Below, in pieces: positions 33,813 to 43,323 of a stretch of DNA of 64,000 nt. Made by a program: the position numbers and the translations under genes. The notes beneath the pieces were generated by a model that worked only from the letters and a program-made list of their open reading frames with translations, was not told the origin of the DNA and ran no database searches. The stretch's first letter is position 1. Each line of letters opens with the position of its first letter. Source of the stretch: Roseovarius dicentrarchi (GTDB taxonomy: Bacteria > Pseudomonadota > Alphaproteobacteria > Rhodobacterales > Rhodobacteraceae); NCBI RefSeq assembly GCF_003316635.1, contig NZ_QNQP01000005.1, positions 163,555 through 227,554 of the forward strand, written 5' to 3'.

Positions 33813-35476
33813 GCGATCCGCGCAAGAATACACGCGATATCTATCCCGCAACCGGCAGCGACATCACCGCCAAAAGCTGGATGACCGAGGCGCCGATGCG
33901 GATGCTGATGAACAACCTGCATCCCGATGTGGCCGAAAACCCGCACGAGCTGGTCGTCTACGGCGGCATCGGCCGCGCGGCACGCACCTGGGAAGATTTC
34001 GACACCATCGTCGCCAGCCTCAAGGATCTGGAAGAGGACCAGACCCTTCTGGTGCAATCGGGCAAGCCTGTCGGCGTGTTCCAGACCCACAAGGACGCGC
34101 CCCGCGTGCTGATCGCCAACTCCAACCTGGTGCCGCATTGGGCCACATGGGACCACTTCAACGAGCTGGATAAGAAGGGTCTGGCGATGTACGGCCAGAT
34201 GACGGCCGGATCGTGGATCTACATCGGATCTCAGGGCATCGTGCAGGGCACCTATGAGACATTCGTCGAGGCCGGCCGCCAGCATTACGATGGCGACCTG
34301 ACCGGCAAATGGATCCTGACCGGCGGTCTGGGCGGCATGGGCGGCGCGCAGCCGCTGGCCGCTGTCATGGCCGGCGCCTGCTGCCTGGCGGTCGAGTGCA
34401 ATCCCGACAGCATCGATTTCCGCCTGCGCACCCGCTACGTGGACGAGCGCGCCGATACGCTGGACGAGGCGCTGGAAATGATCGACCGCTGGACCAAGGC
34501 GGGCGAGGCGAAATCGGTCGGCCTGCTGGGCAACGCCGCTGATGTCTTCCCCGAACTGGTCCGCCGCGGCATTCGCCCCGATATGGTCACGGACCAGACA
34601 TCGGCGCATGATCCGATCAACGGCTACCTGCCGCAGGGCTGGACCATGGCGCAGTGGCGCGAAAAGCGCGAGAGCGATCCGAAAGCCGTCGAAAAGGCCG
34701 CGCGCGCGTCGATGAAAACCCACGTCGCCGCGATGGTGGATTTCTGGAACGCGGGCGTGCCGACGCTGGATTACGGCAACAACATCCGCCAGGTCGCGCT
34801 GGAGGAAGGGCTGGAGAATGCCTTTGCCTTCCCCGGATTTGTGCCCGCCTATATTCGCCCGCTGTTCTGCCGTGGCATCGGCCCGTTCCGCTGGGCGGCC
34901 CTGTCAGGCGATCCCGAGGATATCTACAAGACCGACGCCAAGGTGAAGGAAATCCTGTCCGAGGATACGCATCTGCACAACTGGCTGGACATGGCCCGCG
35001 AGCGGATCGAATTTCAGGGCCTGCCCGCGCGCATCTGCTGGGTCGGTCTGGGCGTGCGGCACAAGCTGGGCCTTGCCTTCAACGAAATGGTGCGCAATGG
35101 CGAGCTGAGCGCGCCCATCGTGATTGGCCGCGACCACCTGGATTCCGGATCGGTCGCATCGCCCAACCGCGAGACGGAGGCGATGCTGGACGGCTCGGAT
35201 GCCGTGTCGGACTGGCCGCTGTTGAATGCGCTGCTGAACACGGCCTCGGGCGCGACCTGGGTGTCGCTGCACCATGGCGGCGGCGTTGGCATGGGCTTCA
35301 GCCAGCATTCCGGCATGGTCATCTGCTGTGACGGCAGCGAGGATGCAGACCGCCGCATCGCGCGCGTGTTGTGGAACGATCCGGCCACCGGCGTCATGCG
35401 CCACGCCGACGCGGGCTATGACATCGCCAAGGATTGCGCGCGTGAAAACGGGCTGAACCTGCCCGGCATCCTGTAA
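33809..35476 (+). CDS. hutU: Urocanate hydratase HutU
   Basis: 555 residues, NAD+-dependent homodimer. It converts urocanate to 4-imidazolone-5-propanoate, the second Hut step. Visible landmarks: [32 protein letters not shown], the glycine-rich [14 protein letters not shown] nucleotide-binding loop, [15 protein letters not shown] with the conserved Cys, and [15 protein letters not shown]. Last gene of the hutIHGU operon, followed by a hairpin terminator at 35483-35507 shared with the convergent regulator gene. Confidence 0.97.
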   Translation: MSDPRKNTRDIYPATGSDITAKSWMTEAPMRMLMNNLHPDVAENPHELVVYGGIGRAARTWEDFDTIVASLKDLEEDQTLLVQSGKPVGVFQTHKDAPRVLIANSNLVPHWATWDHFNELDKKGLAMYGQMTAGSWIYIGSQGIVQGTYETFVEAGRQHYDGDLTGKWILTGGLGGMGGAQPLAAVMAGACCLAVECNPDSIDFRLRTRYVDERADTLDEALEMIDRWTKAGEAKSVGLLGNAADVFPELVRRGIRPDMVTDQTSAHDPINGYLPQGWTMAQWREKRESDPKAVEKAARASMKTHVAAMVDFWNAGVPTLDYGNNIRQVALEEGLENAFAFPGFVPAYIRPLFCRGIGPFRWAALSGDPEDIYKTDAKVKEILSEDTHLHNWLDMARERIEFQGLPARICWVGLGVRHKLGLAFNEMVRNGELSAPIVIGRDHLDSGSVASPNRETEAMLDGSDAVSDWPLLNALLNTASGATWVSLHHGGGVGMGFSQHSGMVICCDGSEDADRRIARVLWNDPATGVMRHADAGYDIAKDCARENGLNLPGIL

Positions 35477-35482
35477 GACAAG

Positions 35483-35507
35483 GCGGCGCCCCGATCAGGG
35501 GCGCCGC
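35483..35507. terminator. Convergent terminator between hutU and hutC
   Basis: GCGGCGCCCC and GGGGCGCCGC form a perfect 10-bp stem with a GATCA loop, between the convergent stops of hutU and the GntR regulator. Confidence 0.75.
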
Positions 35508-35522
35508 ACTGCCCTGAACACT

Positions 35523-36212
35523 TTAGTAACGGGTCGTCATCCGGTGGCCGGGGCGAAAGCAGAGCTTGACATAGGTGATCGCCTGCCCCTCCCACCATGT
35601 TGACCGCTCGATGGTGAACACCGGATCGCCCTCCTTGCTGGCCAGATAATCGGCCAGCTTGGCATCCGCCAGCCCGGCGGAAAAGCTGATTTCAGCGTCC
35701 GAGAACGGCACCGTCGCCACCAGCCATTCATTCGGGCCGGTTTGCGTAAAATCAGCGTCCTCTGCCTGCGGAAGCATCCCCAGATTGATCCAGCGGTCCT
35801 CGTGCTGATAGGGGTCGCCATCGGCGTAATGCATGCAGATCAGATGCAGAACCTTGCTGCCCGTCCCCAGATTCAGCCGCGCGCGCAGCCAGTCGGGGGC
35901 AGGCTCCACCGCCCGTCCGGCCAGGGAATACCGGTATTCGGCGCCCTTGTCCTCAATCTCGCGGCGGACCAGCGGAATGTCGAAACGCGCCTGCCTGATG
36001 GGGCTGGACCGCACGCGCGTTCCGGCCTTGCGGCGCCGCTCGATGATGCCGTCGTCAGCCAGCTCGCGCATGGCGCGGTTCACCGTGGCGCGGGCGCAGC
36101 CATAGATCGCGGCCAGCTCAATTTCGTTCGGGACCAGACTGCCGGGCGCCCAATCGCCTTTGGTGATCTTGGACATAATGTCAGATTTGACATCTTTATA
36201 GGTGGCTTTCAT
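35523..36212 (-). CDS. hutC: GntR/HutC-family transcriptional repressor
   Basis: 229 residues from ATG 36212 (MKATYKDVKSDI); longer frames run through the operator-rich AT region and are unlikely. The N-terminal winged helix shows PGSLVPNEIELAAIYGCARATVNRAMRELADDG with ERRRKAGTRV in the wing; the C-terminal UTRA ligand domain covers about residues 90-225 with ICMHYADGDPYQHEDRWIN and STWWEGQAITYVKLCFRPGHR. HutC repressors bind urocanate and release hut promoters. Adjacent to hutU and divergent from the ABC transporter operon, it can control both; inverted AAGACT/AGTCTT sites in front of its own start suggest autoregulation. Confidence 0.92.
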   Translation of the reverse strand: MKATYKDVKSDIMSKITKGDWAPGSLVPNEIELAAIYGCARATVNRAMRELADDGIIERRRKAGTRVRSSPIRQARFDIPLVRREIEDKGAEYRYSLAGRAVEPAPDWLRARLNLGTGSKVLHLICMHYADGDPYQHEDRWINLGMLPQAEDADFTQTGPNEWLVATVPFSDAEISFSAGLADAKLADYLASKEGDPVFTIERSTWWEGQAITYVKLCFRPGHRMTTRY

Positions 36213-36227
36213 GGTCGCACCGTTATT

Positions 36228-36260
36228 AAGACTGTGTTTAAAGTCTTGTAGTCTATATTT
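36228..36260. promoter_or_regulatory. Putative hutC autoregulatory operator
   Basis: AAGACT (36228-36233) and AGTCTT (36242-36247) form an inverted repeat, followed by TAGTCTATATTT (36249-36260), whose reverse complement contains TATAGACTA, like the sites at 30187-30200 and 36365-36381. It lies in the 197-bp gap between hutC and the ABC transporter operon. Confidence 0.5.
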
Positions 36261-36364
36261 AAATCCAAACCAAGGCTGCCGCTGTCCGGCAGTCGTTAGC
36301 ATATCTAAACAATCATCCAGACTTTCTACCCTTGCAAAACTATACGCATCAGAGTGTGCTGGCC

Positions 36365-36381
36365 ATAAGTCTAGACATATA
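36365..36381. promoter_or_regulatory. HutC-like operator before ABC transporter operon
   Basis: ATAAGTCTAGACATATA contains the perfect palindrome GTCTAGAC (36369-36376) and shares TAGACATATA with the site between hutF and hutI. It is 28 bp upstream of the permease start codon. Confidence 0.6.
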
Positions 36382-36409
36382 ACGCCAAACGTGGACAATA
36401 GTGGTATAA

Positions 36410-37366
36410 ATGAACGCAATTCTCTCTATTATCCTGAAACGACTGATGGTTGGCGTCCTGACCCTGTTCATCGTGACGATCATCATCTTCGGCGCGGTCG
36501 AATTGCTGCCCGGCGACATCGCAACCGAGGTTCTGGGCCAGGCCGCCACCGAAGAGAGCCTGAACGCCTTTCGCGAAAAATATGATCTGAACCGCCCGCT
36601 GCACGAGCGGTATCTGTCATGGCTGGGCGGCGCGGTGACCGGCGATTTCGGCATTTCGCTGGCCAACCAGCGCCCCATTGGCGAGCTGATCGGCCAGCGC
36701 GCCGCGAACACGTTCTTTCTGGCCGGTTATGCCGCTGCCATCGCCGTGCCGATTGCCGTTGTCTCGGGCATGCTGGCCGCGCTTTACAACGGGTCGGTCT
36801 TTGACCGGATGCTGTCCAGCTCGACCCTGGCGGCGATTTCATTTCCCGAGTTTTTCATCGCCTACATCCTGATCCTGATCTTTTCGGTCGCTCTGGGCTG
36901 GTTTCCCAGCCTTGCGAATGTGGATGTCGGCGACGGGGTGGGCGAGCGGCTGTATCGCACGTTCCTGCCTGCGATGACGCTGACGCTGATCGTGCTGGCC
37001 TATATGATGCGGATGACGCGCGCGGCCATTCTGAACCTGCTGGCGCTGCCCTACATCGAGATGGCGCACCTCAAGGGGATGAAGCGGTGGCGCGTGATCG
37101 CGGTCCATGCGCTGCCCAACGCGCTGGCACCCATCATCAACGTGATCGCGCTGAACCTTGCCTATCTGATCGTCGGGGTGGTTCTGGTCGAGGTGGTGTT
37201 TGTCTATCCCGGCCTTGGCCAAATTCTGGTCGATGCGGTGTCGAACCGTGACGTGACCGTGGTACAGGCCGCCTGCCTGATCTTTGCGGCGACCTATATC
37301 ATTCTGAATTTGCTGGCGGATATCCTGTCGATCATCGCCAACCCCCGCCTCATGCATCCCAGGTAG
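36410..37366 (+). CDS. Oligopeptide-type ABC transporter permease (DppB-like)
   Basis: 318 residues with six predicted membrane helices. The N-terminal helix and first loop (ILKRLMVGVLTLFIVTIIIF, then LLPGDIA and YDLNRPLHERY) and the cytoplasmic EAA-type loop ALPYIEMAHLKGMKRWRVIAVHALPNAL identify a DppB/OppB-class permease. It forms the channel with the next permease and the double ATPase; the matching binding protein is encoded apart at 44415-45971. It follows a HutC-like operator, suggesting uptake of a histidine-related di- or oligopeptide-like compound, which is inference. The ribosome site is weak. Confidence 0.9.
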   Translation: MNAILSIILKRLMVGVLTLFIVTIIIFGAVELLPGDIATEVLGQAATEESLNAFREKYDLNRPLHERYLSWLGGAVTGDFGISLANQRPIGELIGQRAANTFFLAGYAAAIAVPIAVVSGMLAALYNGSVFDRMLSSSTLAAISFPEFFIAYILILIFSVALGWFPSLANVDVGDGVGERLYRTFLPAMTLTLIVLAYMMRMTRAAILNLLALPYIEMAHLKGMKRWRVIAVHALPNALAPIINVIALNLAYLIVGVVLVEVVFVYPGLGQILVDAVSNRDVTVVQAACLIFAATYIILNLLADILSIIANPRLMHPR

Positions 37367-37370
37367 TGCC

Positions 37371-38228
37371 ATGCAGAATTTTATGAACAACCTGCGCGAC
37401 GCGCCCGTCTCCGCATGGATCGGCATTGCCATCGTCGTGATCTACGCGGTGCTGGCCATCGGCGCGCCGCTATTCGCGCCCTTCACCGAACGGGCATCGG
37501 TCGGCGTGCAGTACCATCCGTGGAGCGCGCCGCATTACCTGGGCACCGATGCGCTGGGGCGCGATGTGCTGTCGCGGCTGATCTACGGCGCGCGCAACAC
37601 TGTCGGCATCGCGCTGCTGACCACGGCGCTGGCCTTCTTGCTGGGCGCAACCTTCGGCCTGCTGGCGGCGACGCTGGGCGGCTGGTTCGATGCGATCGCC
37701 GCGCGCGTGGTGGATGTGCTGATGGCGATCCCGCCGCTGATCTTTGCGCTGCTGATCCTGACCATCACCGGCACGTCGGTTCTGTCGCTGGTGCTGGTGA
37801 TCGCGGTGCTGGACAGCACGCGGGTGTTCCGCCTGTCGCGCGCGGTGGCGCAGGGCATCCTGACCATGGATTATATCGAGGTGGCGCGCATGCGCGGCGA
37901 GGGCCTGCTGTGGCTGATCCGCAAGGAGGTGCTGCCGAACGCCGCCGCGCCGATGATCGCCGAATTTGGCCTGCGCTTTTGCTTTGTGTTCCTCTTCATC
38001 TCGGCGCTGTCCTTCCTCGGGCTGGGCATCCAGCCGCCCACCGCCGACTGGGGCGGAATGGTGCGCGAAAGCGCCAAGCTGATCGGGTTTGCCAATTTCT
38101 CATCTTGGCAGGCCGCCACATTCGGTCTGGCGCCGCTGCTGCCTGCGGGCGCGATCGCGCTGCTGACCATCGGTGTGAACCTGATCGTCGATTGGGTGCT
38201 GCACATGTCCTCGGGCCTCAAGGAGTAA
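37371..38228 (+). CDS. Oligopeptide-type ABC transporter permease (DppC-like)
   Basis: 285 residues, about six membrane helices. DppC-type features: an N-terminal anchor, a short external loop with PWSAPHYLGTDALGRDVLSRLIYGARN, and the EAA-like loop MDYIEVARMRGEGLLWLIRKEVLPNAAAPMI. Ends GVNLIVDWVLHMSSGLKE. It starts 4 bp after the DppB-like gene and 3 bp before the ATPase gene, so all three are one operon. Confidence 0.92.
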   Translation: MQNFMNNLRDAPVSAWIGIAIVVIYAVLAIGAPLFAPFTERASVGVQYHPWSAPHYLGTDALGRDVLSRLIYGARNTVGIALLTTALAFLLGATFGLLAATLGGWFDAIAARVVDVLMAIPPLIFALLILTITGTSVLSLVLVIAVLDSTRVFRLSRAVAQGILTMDYIEVARMRGEGLLWLIRKEVLPNAAAPMIAEFGLRFCFVFLFISALSFLGLGIQPPTADWGGMVRESAKLIGFANFSSWQAATFGLAPLLPAGAIALLTIGVNLIVDWVLHMSSGLKE

Positions 38229-38231
38229 CGC

Positions 38232-39863
38232 ATGACCGATCTTCTGCTGGACATGACCGATATCCGGATCGAAGGCCGATCCGAGCGGCGCTGGAAACCC
38301 ATCATCAACGGTGTGAATCTGCGCCTGAACCGCGGCGAAATCCTGGGCCTGATCGGCGAATCGGGCGCCGGCAAATCGACACTGGGCCTTGCCGCGATGG
38401 GCTATACCAAGGGCGGCTGCCGCATCAGCGGCGGGTCGATCAAGTTCGACGGTCAGGAAATGGTCGGCGCGTCCCATAACACCCTGCGCAAGCTGCGCGG
38501 CGCGCGCATCGCCTATGTCGCGCAATCGGCGGCCGCAGCGTTCAATCCGGCCTACAAGCTGATCGACCAGTATTGCGAAGGCCCGGTCAAGCACGGCGTC
38601 ATGGGCCGCGACGAAGCGCAGCGAGACGCGGTGGAACTGTATCGCAAGATCCGCCTGCCCAACCCCGATCAGATCGGCTTTCGCTATCCGCATCAGGTGT
38701 CGGGCGGGCAACTGCAACGCGCAATGACGGCAATGGCGATGTCCTGCCGCCCCGACCTGATCATCTTTGACGAGCCGACGACAGCGCTGGACGTCACCAC
38801 CCAGATCGAGGTGCTGGCCGCGATCCGCGACATCGTGCGCGAATACAACACGGCGGCGATCTATATCACGCACGATCTGGCCGTGGTTGCCCAAATGGCC
38901 GACCGCATCAAGGTGCTGCTGCGCGGCGACGAGGTGGAAGAGGCCCCCGCCCGGCAAATGCTGTCCGATCCGCAAGAGGACTATACCAAATCCCTCTGGG
39001 CGGTGCGCGAATTTCGCCGCGAGGCGCCGCAGGCCCAGCCCGAAGGCACCGGCCCCTTGGTTGAGATCACCGATATCACAGCGGCCTACGGCCCGATCAA
39101 AGTACTGGACAAGATTGACCTGACCATCCCGCGCGGCAGCACCGTTGCCATCGTGGGCGAAAGCGGCTCGGGCAAATCCACGCTGGCGCGGGTGATCATG
39201 GGCCTGCTGCCCCCGTCCACGGGCCAGATCAAATTCGACGGCACCCCCCTGCCCAAATCGAGCAGGGAGCGCACGCCCGATCTGCAACGCCATGTGCAGA
39301 TGATCCACCAGATGGCCGACACCGCCCTGAACCCCAAGCACCGCATCCGCGAGACGCTGGGCCGGCCGTTGGAGTTCTTTCTGGGCCTGAAGGGCAAGGC
39401 CAAGGAGGACCGCATTCGCGAGCTGTTGACCCTGATCGAGCTGAACCCCGATGAATTCATCGACCGCCTTCCGTCCGAGCTGTCGGGCGGGCAGAAACAG
39501 CGGATCTGCATCGCGCGCGCCTTGGCCGCCGAGCCGGAATTCATCATCTGCGACGAGGTGACATCGGCCCTTGATCAGCTGGTCGCCGAGGGTATCCTGC
39601 GCCTGCTGGACCGTTTGCAACGCGAAATGAACCTGACCTACATGTTCATCACCCACGATCTGGCCACGGTGCGGTCCATCGCGGACAAGGTTGTGGTGAT
39701 GCAGCACGGCGTGATTGTCGAGCAGGGGACAAAGGACGAAATCTTCTCCCCGCCGCACAAGCCCTACACCGAATTGCTGCTGTCCTCGGTCCCGGAAATG
39801 GACCCCGATTGGCTGACCGACCTGCTGCAAGAGCGTGGCGATATTCTGGCTGCAAAGGACTGA
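38232..39863 (+). CDS. Double-domain ABC transporter ATPase (DppD-DppF-type fusion)
   Basis: 543 residues comprising two full nucleotide-binding domains. Domain 1: Walker A GESGAGKSTLG, signature VSGGQLQRAMTAMAM, Walker B LIIFDEPTTALD. Domain 2 from about residue 275: Walker A GESGSGKSTLA, signature LSGGQKQRICIARAL, Walker B FIICDEVTSALD. Such fused NBD pairs energise peptide, nickel and opine-type importers, doing the work of separate DppD and DppF. It follows the permeases directly and ends 2 bp before the AstE/aspartoacylase-like hydrolase. Confidence 0.94.
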   Translation: MTDLLLDMTDIRIEGRSERRWKPIINGVNLRLNRGEILGLIGESGAGKSTLGLAAMGYTKGGCRISGGSIKFDGQEMVGASHNTLRKLRGARIAYVAQSAAAAFNPAYKLIDQYCEGPVKHGVMGRDEAQRDAVELYRKIRLPNPDQIGFRYPHQVSGGQLQRAMTAMAMSCRPDLIIFDEPTTALDVTTQIEVLAAIRDIVREYNTAAIYITHDLAVVAQMADRIKVLLRGDEVEEAPARQMLSDPQEDYTKSLWAVREFRREAPQAQPEGTGPLVEITDITAAYGPIKVLDKIDLTIPRGSTVAIVGESGSGKSTLARVIMGLLPPSTGQIKFDGTPLPKSSRERTPDLQRHVQMIHQMADTALNPKHRIRETLGRPLEFFLGLKGKAKEDRIRELLTLIELNPDEFIDRLPSELSGGQKQRICIARALAAEPEFIICDEVTSALDQLVAEGILRLLDRLQREMNLTYMFITHDLATVRSIADKVVVMQHGVIVEQGTKDEIFSPPHKPYTELLLSSVPEMDPDWLTDLLQERGDILAAKD

Positions 39864-39865
39864 CC

Positions 39866-40927
39866 ATGGCTTTGAACTTCGGAACCGTGTCCTCGGGCCT
39901 TGATCTGGAAACCACGGGCAAACGCGGCGGCAATTTCGGGCTGGCGCATTCGGACAACCGCTTTGCGTTTTCCACGATTCAATCGCCCCTGGGCGTGATC
40001 CGGGGCGGGGACGGGCCGACGGCGCTGGTCTGCGCGGGCAACCACGGTGACGAATACGAGGGGCAGATCATCGTGCGCCGCCTTTTCGAGATGCTGGAGC
40101 CAGACGATCTGGCCGGCCGGCTGATTTTGGCGCCCGCGCTGAACATGCCCGCCGTGCAGGCGATCAGCCGCACGTCGCCCTTGGATGGCGGCAACCTGAA
40201 CCGGTCCTTTCCGGGGCAGGCCTATGGCGGGCCGACGCGCGAGATTGCAGGCTTCGTCGCCACGCAGCTGATGCCGCTGGCGGATGTTGCCGTCGATCTG
40301 CATTCGGGCGGCAGCGGCAGCGATTATCTGGATTGCGCCTATTTGTGCCTGTCCAATGACCCGGCGCGCAACGCCCAGACCCGCGATCTGGCGACCGTGA
40401 TGGGGCTGGCGAACACCATGGTTGTGCCGCCCAGCGACACGCCCGGCGATTTCGACGGATCGGCGCACGCTGCCGGCTGCGCGATGATATCATGCGAGCT
40501 GGGCGGCGAGGGCAAGGTATCGCTGCGCGCGCTTGAGGCCGGCTGGCATGGCGTCCTGCGCATTCTGGCCCATAGCGGCGTCTTGAACGCCGCCGCCGCG
40601 CAGCGGCTGGGCGCGGACACCCCGCCGAAAACGCGGTTTCTGGATCTGGGTGCAGAGGCCGATACCATCACCGCGCAAAGCCATGGCCTGATCGAACCGA
40701 TGGTTCAGATCGGCGCGCCGATCACGGCGGGCCAGCCTGTCGCGCGGCTGCGCAACCTGCATGATCTGGCCGCTGCGCCGGACACGCTGTTTGCTGCCAA
40801 GGACGGCATACTGGCCATCCTGCGTGCCGGCGCGATTGTCGCGCCCGGCGATCATTTCTGCGTCATCTGCCCCGAAATTTCCGACGCGAGGCTGGACGCG
40901 CTTTTGCAGCAAACAGGCCAGCCCTGA
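39866..40927 (+). CDS. Aspartoacylase/succinylglutamate desuccinylase (AstE)-family zinc hydrolase
   Basis: 353 residues from ATG 39866. An M14-like zinc site is visible: His and Glu in CAGNHGDEYEGQIIVRRLFE and a second His in AVDLHSGGSGSDYLD; NLNRSFPGQAYGGPT is the substrate-arginine region, and a C-terminal beta-rich domain covers about residues 260-350. The family removes N-acyl groups from amino acids (N-acetylaspartate, N-succinylglutamate, N-acetyldiaminobutyrate). In this operon, directly after the transporter ATPase, it would act on the imported compound; an N-acyl or beta-alanyl histidine derivative is a candidate. Substrate not shown. Confidence 0.85.
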   Translation: MALNFGTVSSGLDLETTGKRGGNFGLAHSDNRFAFSTIQSPLGVIRGGDGPTALVCAGNHGDEYEGQIIVRRLFEMLEPDDLAGRLILAPALNMPAVQAISRTSPLDGGNLNRSFPGQAYGGPTREIAGFVATQLMPLADVAVDLHSGGSGSDYLDCAYLCLSNDPARNAQTRDLATVMGLANTMVVPPSDTPGDFDGSAHAAGCAMISCELGGEGKVSLRALEAGWHGVLRILAHSGVLNAAAAQRLGADTPPKTRFLDLGAEADTITAQSHGLIEPMVQIGAPITAGQPVARLRNLHDLAAAPDTLFAAKDGILAILRAGAIVAPGDHFCVICPEISDARLDALLQQTGQP

Positions 40928-40937
40928 GGCGCTACGC

Positions 40938-40973
40938 AAAACGCGCGCAACCTTGAGCTGTTGCGCGCGTTTT
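40938..40973. terminator. Strong bidirectional terminator
   Basis: AAAACGCGCGCAAC (40938-40951) and GTTGCGCGCGTTTT (40960-40973) are perfect 14-bp arms with an 8-nt loop; A- and T-runs at the base make it work in both directions between the convergent hydrolase and reductase genes. Confidence 0.85.
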
Positions 40974-41009
40974 ACTTGGTCCAATGCGCCGGGTGGAACG
41001 CGAAGTCCT

Positions 41010-42176
41010 TTAGATATCCAGCACCACCGGCCCCTTGGGGCGCGCGCAGCAGATCAGAACCTGGCCCTGCTCCGGCGGGATCAGCGGGTCTTCGAAATAC
41101 TCGACCTCGCCCGAAATCAGCCCGCATTTGCAGGTGTTGCAGATCCCCGCGCGGCAGCTGAATTCGGGATTCAGGCCGGCATCCTCGGCACATTCCAGCA
41201 GTGATGCGGCCGATCCGTCCCACTGCGCCGACCGGCCCGATTTGCGGAACGTCACACTGCCATCCTGCGCGGCCAGCGGCGCGGGCGCATCTTCTGGCAC
41301 AACCTCGACGGCGGTTTCGCCCGAGGCCCACGCATCGGGATCGGTCAGGAACGTCAGCGCCTGAAGCGTGGGCGCCGCGCGCGATGCTGCCAGTTTGGGC
41401 GCAGGCGCTTCGGCGACAGCAGCATCCAGCGACGATGCCTTGCCAAAGAATTCATACGCGATCTGGCCCTTGGGCACGCCCAGATCCTGAAGCAGCCGGT
41501 ACATCGCCGCCATGAAAGGCGTCGGGCCGCAGATATACGCCTCGTAATCGTCGATCGGCAGATGTTTTTGCAGGAACGCCTTGTCGATCATGCCTTCGGC
41601 GTCGAAATGGCCGGCCTTGCGATCCGCGTCGGTGGGGCTGCGATAGACAAACAGCGGTTTGACCCGGTCGCCCGCGCAGGCGCGCACTTCGTCGCGCAGG
41701 GCGTGGACCTGCCCGTTTTCGCAGGCGTGCAGGAAATACACGTCCCGCCCCGAGCCGGCGAGCGCATGCAGCATCGACACCAGCGGCGTCAGCCCGACAC
41801 CGCCCGACAGCAGCAGCACGGGGCGGCGGCTGTCCTCGTCCAGAACGAAGGTGCCGCGCGGCGCGGCGACGTCGATCACGTCGCCCGCCCCGACCCGGTC
41901 ATGCAGCCACGACGATCCGGCGCCATCGGGGTTGCCGTCAATGCCGGCCTCCCGCTTGACCGTGATGCGGTGGTGGCGCGTCTCGCGCGCGTCGCAGGAT
42001 ACTGAATAGGTTTTCAGCACCGGCGCGCCACCGCCCGGCAGGCGCAGGGTCAGGTATTGCCCCGGCTTGGCGTCCCAGACGGGCGCGCCGTCCTCGGGCA
42101 CCAGATAGAACGAGGTGATGATATCGCTTTCGCGCACCTTGTCGGCAACGCGAAACTTGCGAAAGCCGCCCGCCAT
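41010..42176 (-). CDS. Rieske-oxygenase reductase: FAD/NAD(P)H domain plus C-terminal 2Fe-2S ferredoxin
   Basis: 388 residues. An N-terminal ferredoxin-reductase-type barrel has the flavin motif KTYSVS; the nucleotide domain shows LLLSGGVGLTPLVSMLHAL and YICGPTPFMAAM; after an Ala/Pro-rich linker, a plant-type ferredoxin domain carries CRAGICNTCKCG and a final Cys in LICCARP. The order FNR then 2Fe-2S and the length resemble the reductases of glycine-betaine-type and VanB-type demethylases. It begins 1 bp after the oxygenase gene on the same strand, so it should pass electrons from NAD(P)H to that Rieske enzyme. Confidence 0.9.
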   Translation of the reverse strand: MAGGFRKFRVADKVRESDIITSFYLVPEDGAPVWDAKPGQYLTLRLPGGGAPVLKTYSVSCDARETRHHRITVKREAGIDGNPDGAGSSWLHDRVGAGDVIDVAAPRGTFVLDEDSRRPVLLLSGGVGLTPLVSMLHALAGSGRDVYFLHACENGQVHALRDEVRACAGDRVKPLFVYRSPTDADRKAGHFDAEGMIDKAFLQKHLPIDDYEAYICGPTPFMAAMYRLLQDLGVPKGQIAYEFFGKASSLDAAVAEAPAPKLAASRAAPTLQALTFLTDPDAWASGETAVEVVPEDAPAPLAAQDGSVTFRKSGRSAQWDGSAASLLECAEDAGLNPEFSCRAGICNTCKCGLISGEVEYFEDPLIPPEQGQVLICCARPKGPVVLDI

Positions 42177-42177
42177 C

Positions 42178-43218
42178 CTATTGGCTCATCTTTGCGTCAA
42201 CCATCGCCTCTTCTGCGATCATCGCCTCCAGCTGGCGACGGAATCGCAGCTGGCCCGCGTCGATATGCAGGTCGATATGCGGCGAGGTTTTGGTGTCCAT
42301 GCCGATCTGAACCTCGTTCAGAACCGCGCGATCCTCTTCAAAGGCGCTGCGCACGTCTTCGCTCATTATCTTGGACAGCTCTTCGTCGTCGGGGCGGATG
42401 TTGCGCAGCTGGAACCAGTAATAGCGCGTTTCGGTTTCGGTGGTCGGCGTCATGAAGTTATAGCTGTCCATGACGAACGTTTTCTCATCCAGCGTCCCGT
42501 CAACGCCGCCAGTTCCGGCAGGCGTGAACACCGCCCGGATCAGCGCGTGGCTGGGATAGCGCACCTCGTAATGCTGAAGCCGGTCGCAGTTGCCCTCGAA
42601 TTCGATGACCTTTTTGTAGAAGGGCGCCGGTTCGTGGTCCATCATCCAGCGATGCACGATCACGCCGGTATCGGTCTTGGTCACGCGCAGCGGCGTGTCC
42701 TTGGTCGCCGCGGCGGCAAAGGACGATTCGTGGACCCATGCCACATGCGTCGGATCCAGCAGGTTGTCGCACATCAGCAGATAGTTGCAGTTCAGCTCCA
42801 TCGCCTTGCCGCGGTTGATACCCCATTCGGGATTGTCGAAATTGGGAATGTCGATGATATCCTCGGGGTCGGCGATGGCGGCGTTGCCCATCCAGATCCA
42901 GACCAGCCCGTATTTTTCATGCACCGGATAGGGGCGCACGCGCGCGGCCGATGGAATACGCCCGCCGCCCGGCGCCCAGACGCATTGCCCGGCGCAATCG
43001 AAGGTCAGGCCATGATAGCCGCATTCGACATTGTCATCCTTGATCCGGCCCTTGCTGAGGGGCAGTTTGCGGTGGGGGCAGGCATCCTCCATCGCGATGA
43101 CTTCGCCCTCCGAGTTGCGGAACATGCAGATCTTTTCGCCCAGCACTTTGACCTGCTGCAATTCGCCTACGATCTCGTCGCTCCATGCGGCGACGTACCA
43201 TGCATTTTTCAAGAACAT
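42178..43218 (-). CDS. VanA-type Rieske non-haem iron oxygenase
   Basis: 346 residues. The Rieske centre is CPHRKLPLSKG (Cys47, His49) plus CGYHGLTF (Cys66, His69). The mononuclear iron region MCDNLLDPTHVAWVHESSF gives the bridging Asp and two His. The opening MFLKNAWYVAAWSDEI is typical of VanA/NdmA/DdmC relatives, enzymes that O- or N-demethylate aromatic or heteroaromatic compounds. An AGGAAG site precedes the ATG. The operon pairs it with its reductase, and a GcvA-type regulator gene lies 105 bp upstream on the same strand. Next to hut genes, an N-methylimidazole amino acid such as a methylhistidine is an attractive substrate; this is inference. Confidence 0.9.
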   Translation of the reverse strand: MFLKNAWYVAAWSDEIVGELQQVKVLGEKICMFRNSEGEVIAMEDACPHRKLPLSKGRIKDDNVECGYHGLTFDCAGQCVWAPGGGRIPSAARVRPYPVHEKYGLVWIWMGNAAIADPEDIIDIPNFDNPEWGINRGKAMELNCNYLLMCDNLLDPTHVAWVHESSFAAAATKDTPLRVTKTDTGVIVHRWMMDHEPAPFYKKVIEFEGNCDRLQHYEVRYPSHALIRAVFTPAGTGGVDGTLDEKTFVMDSYNFMTPTTETETRYYWFQLRNIRPDDEELSKIMSEDVRSAFEEDRAVLNEVQIGMDTKTSPHIDLHIDAGQLRFRRQLEAMIAEEAMVDAKMSQ

Positions 43219-43323
43219 CCGGCTTCCTAACTGACATTTCTGTTGGCTGAGTTTGGGGCATCATACGCGACTTTGCCCAGGAAAAAACGTTGTTTTACTT
43301 ATCGACTGTTTAGATACGCTGGC

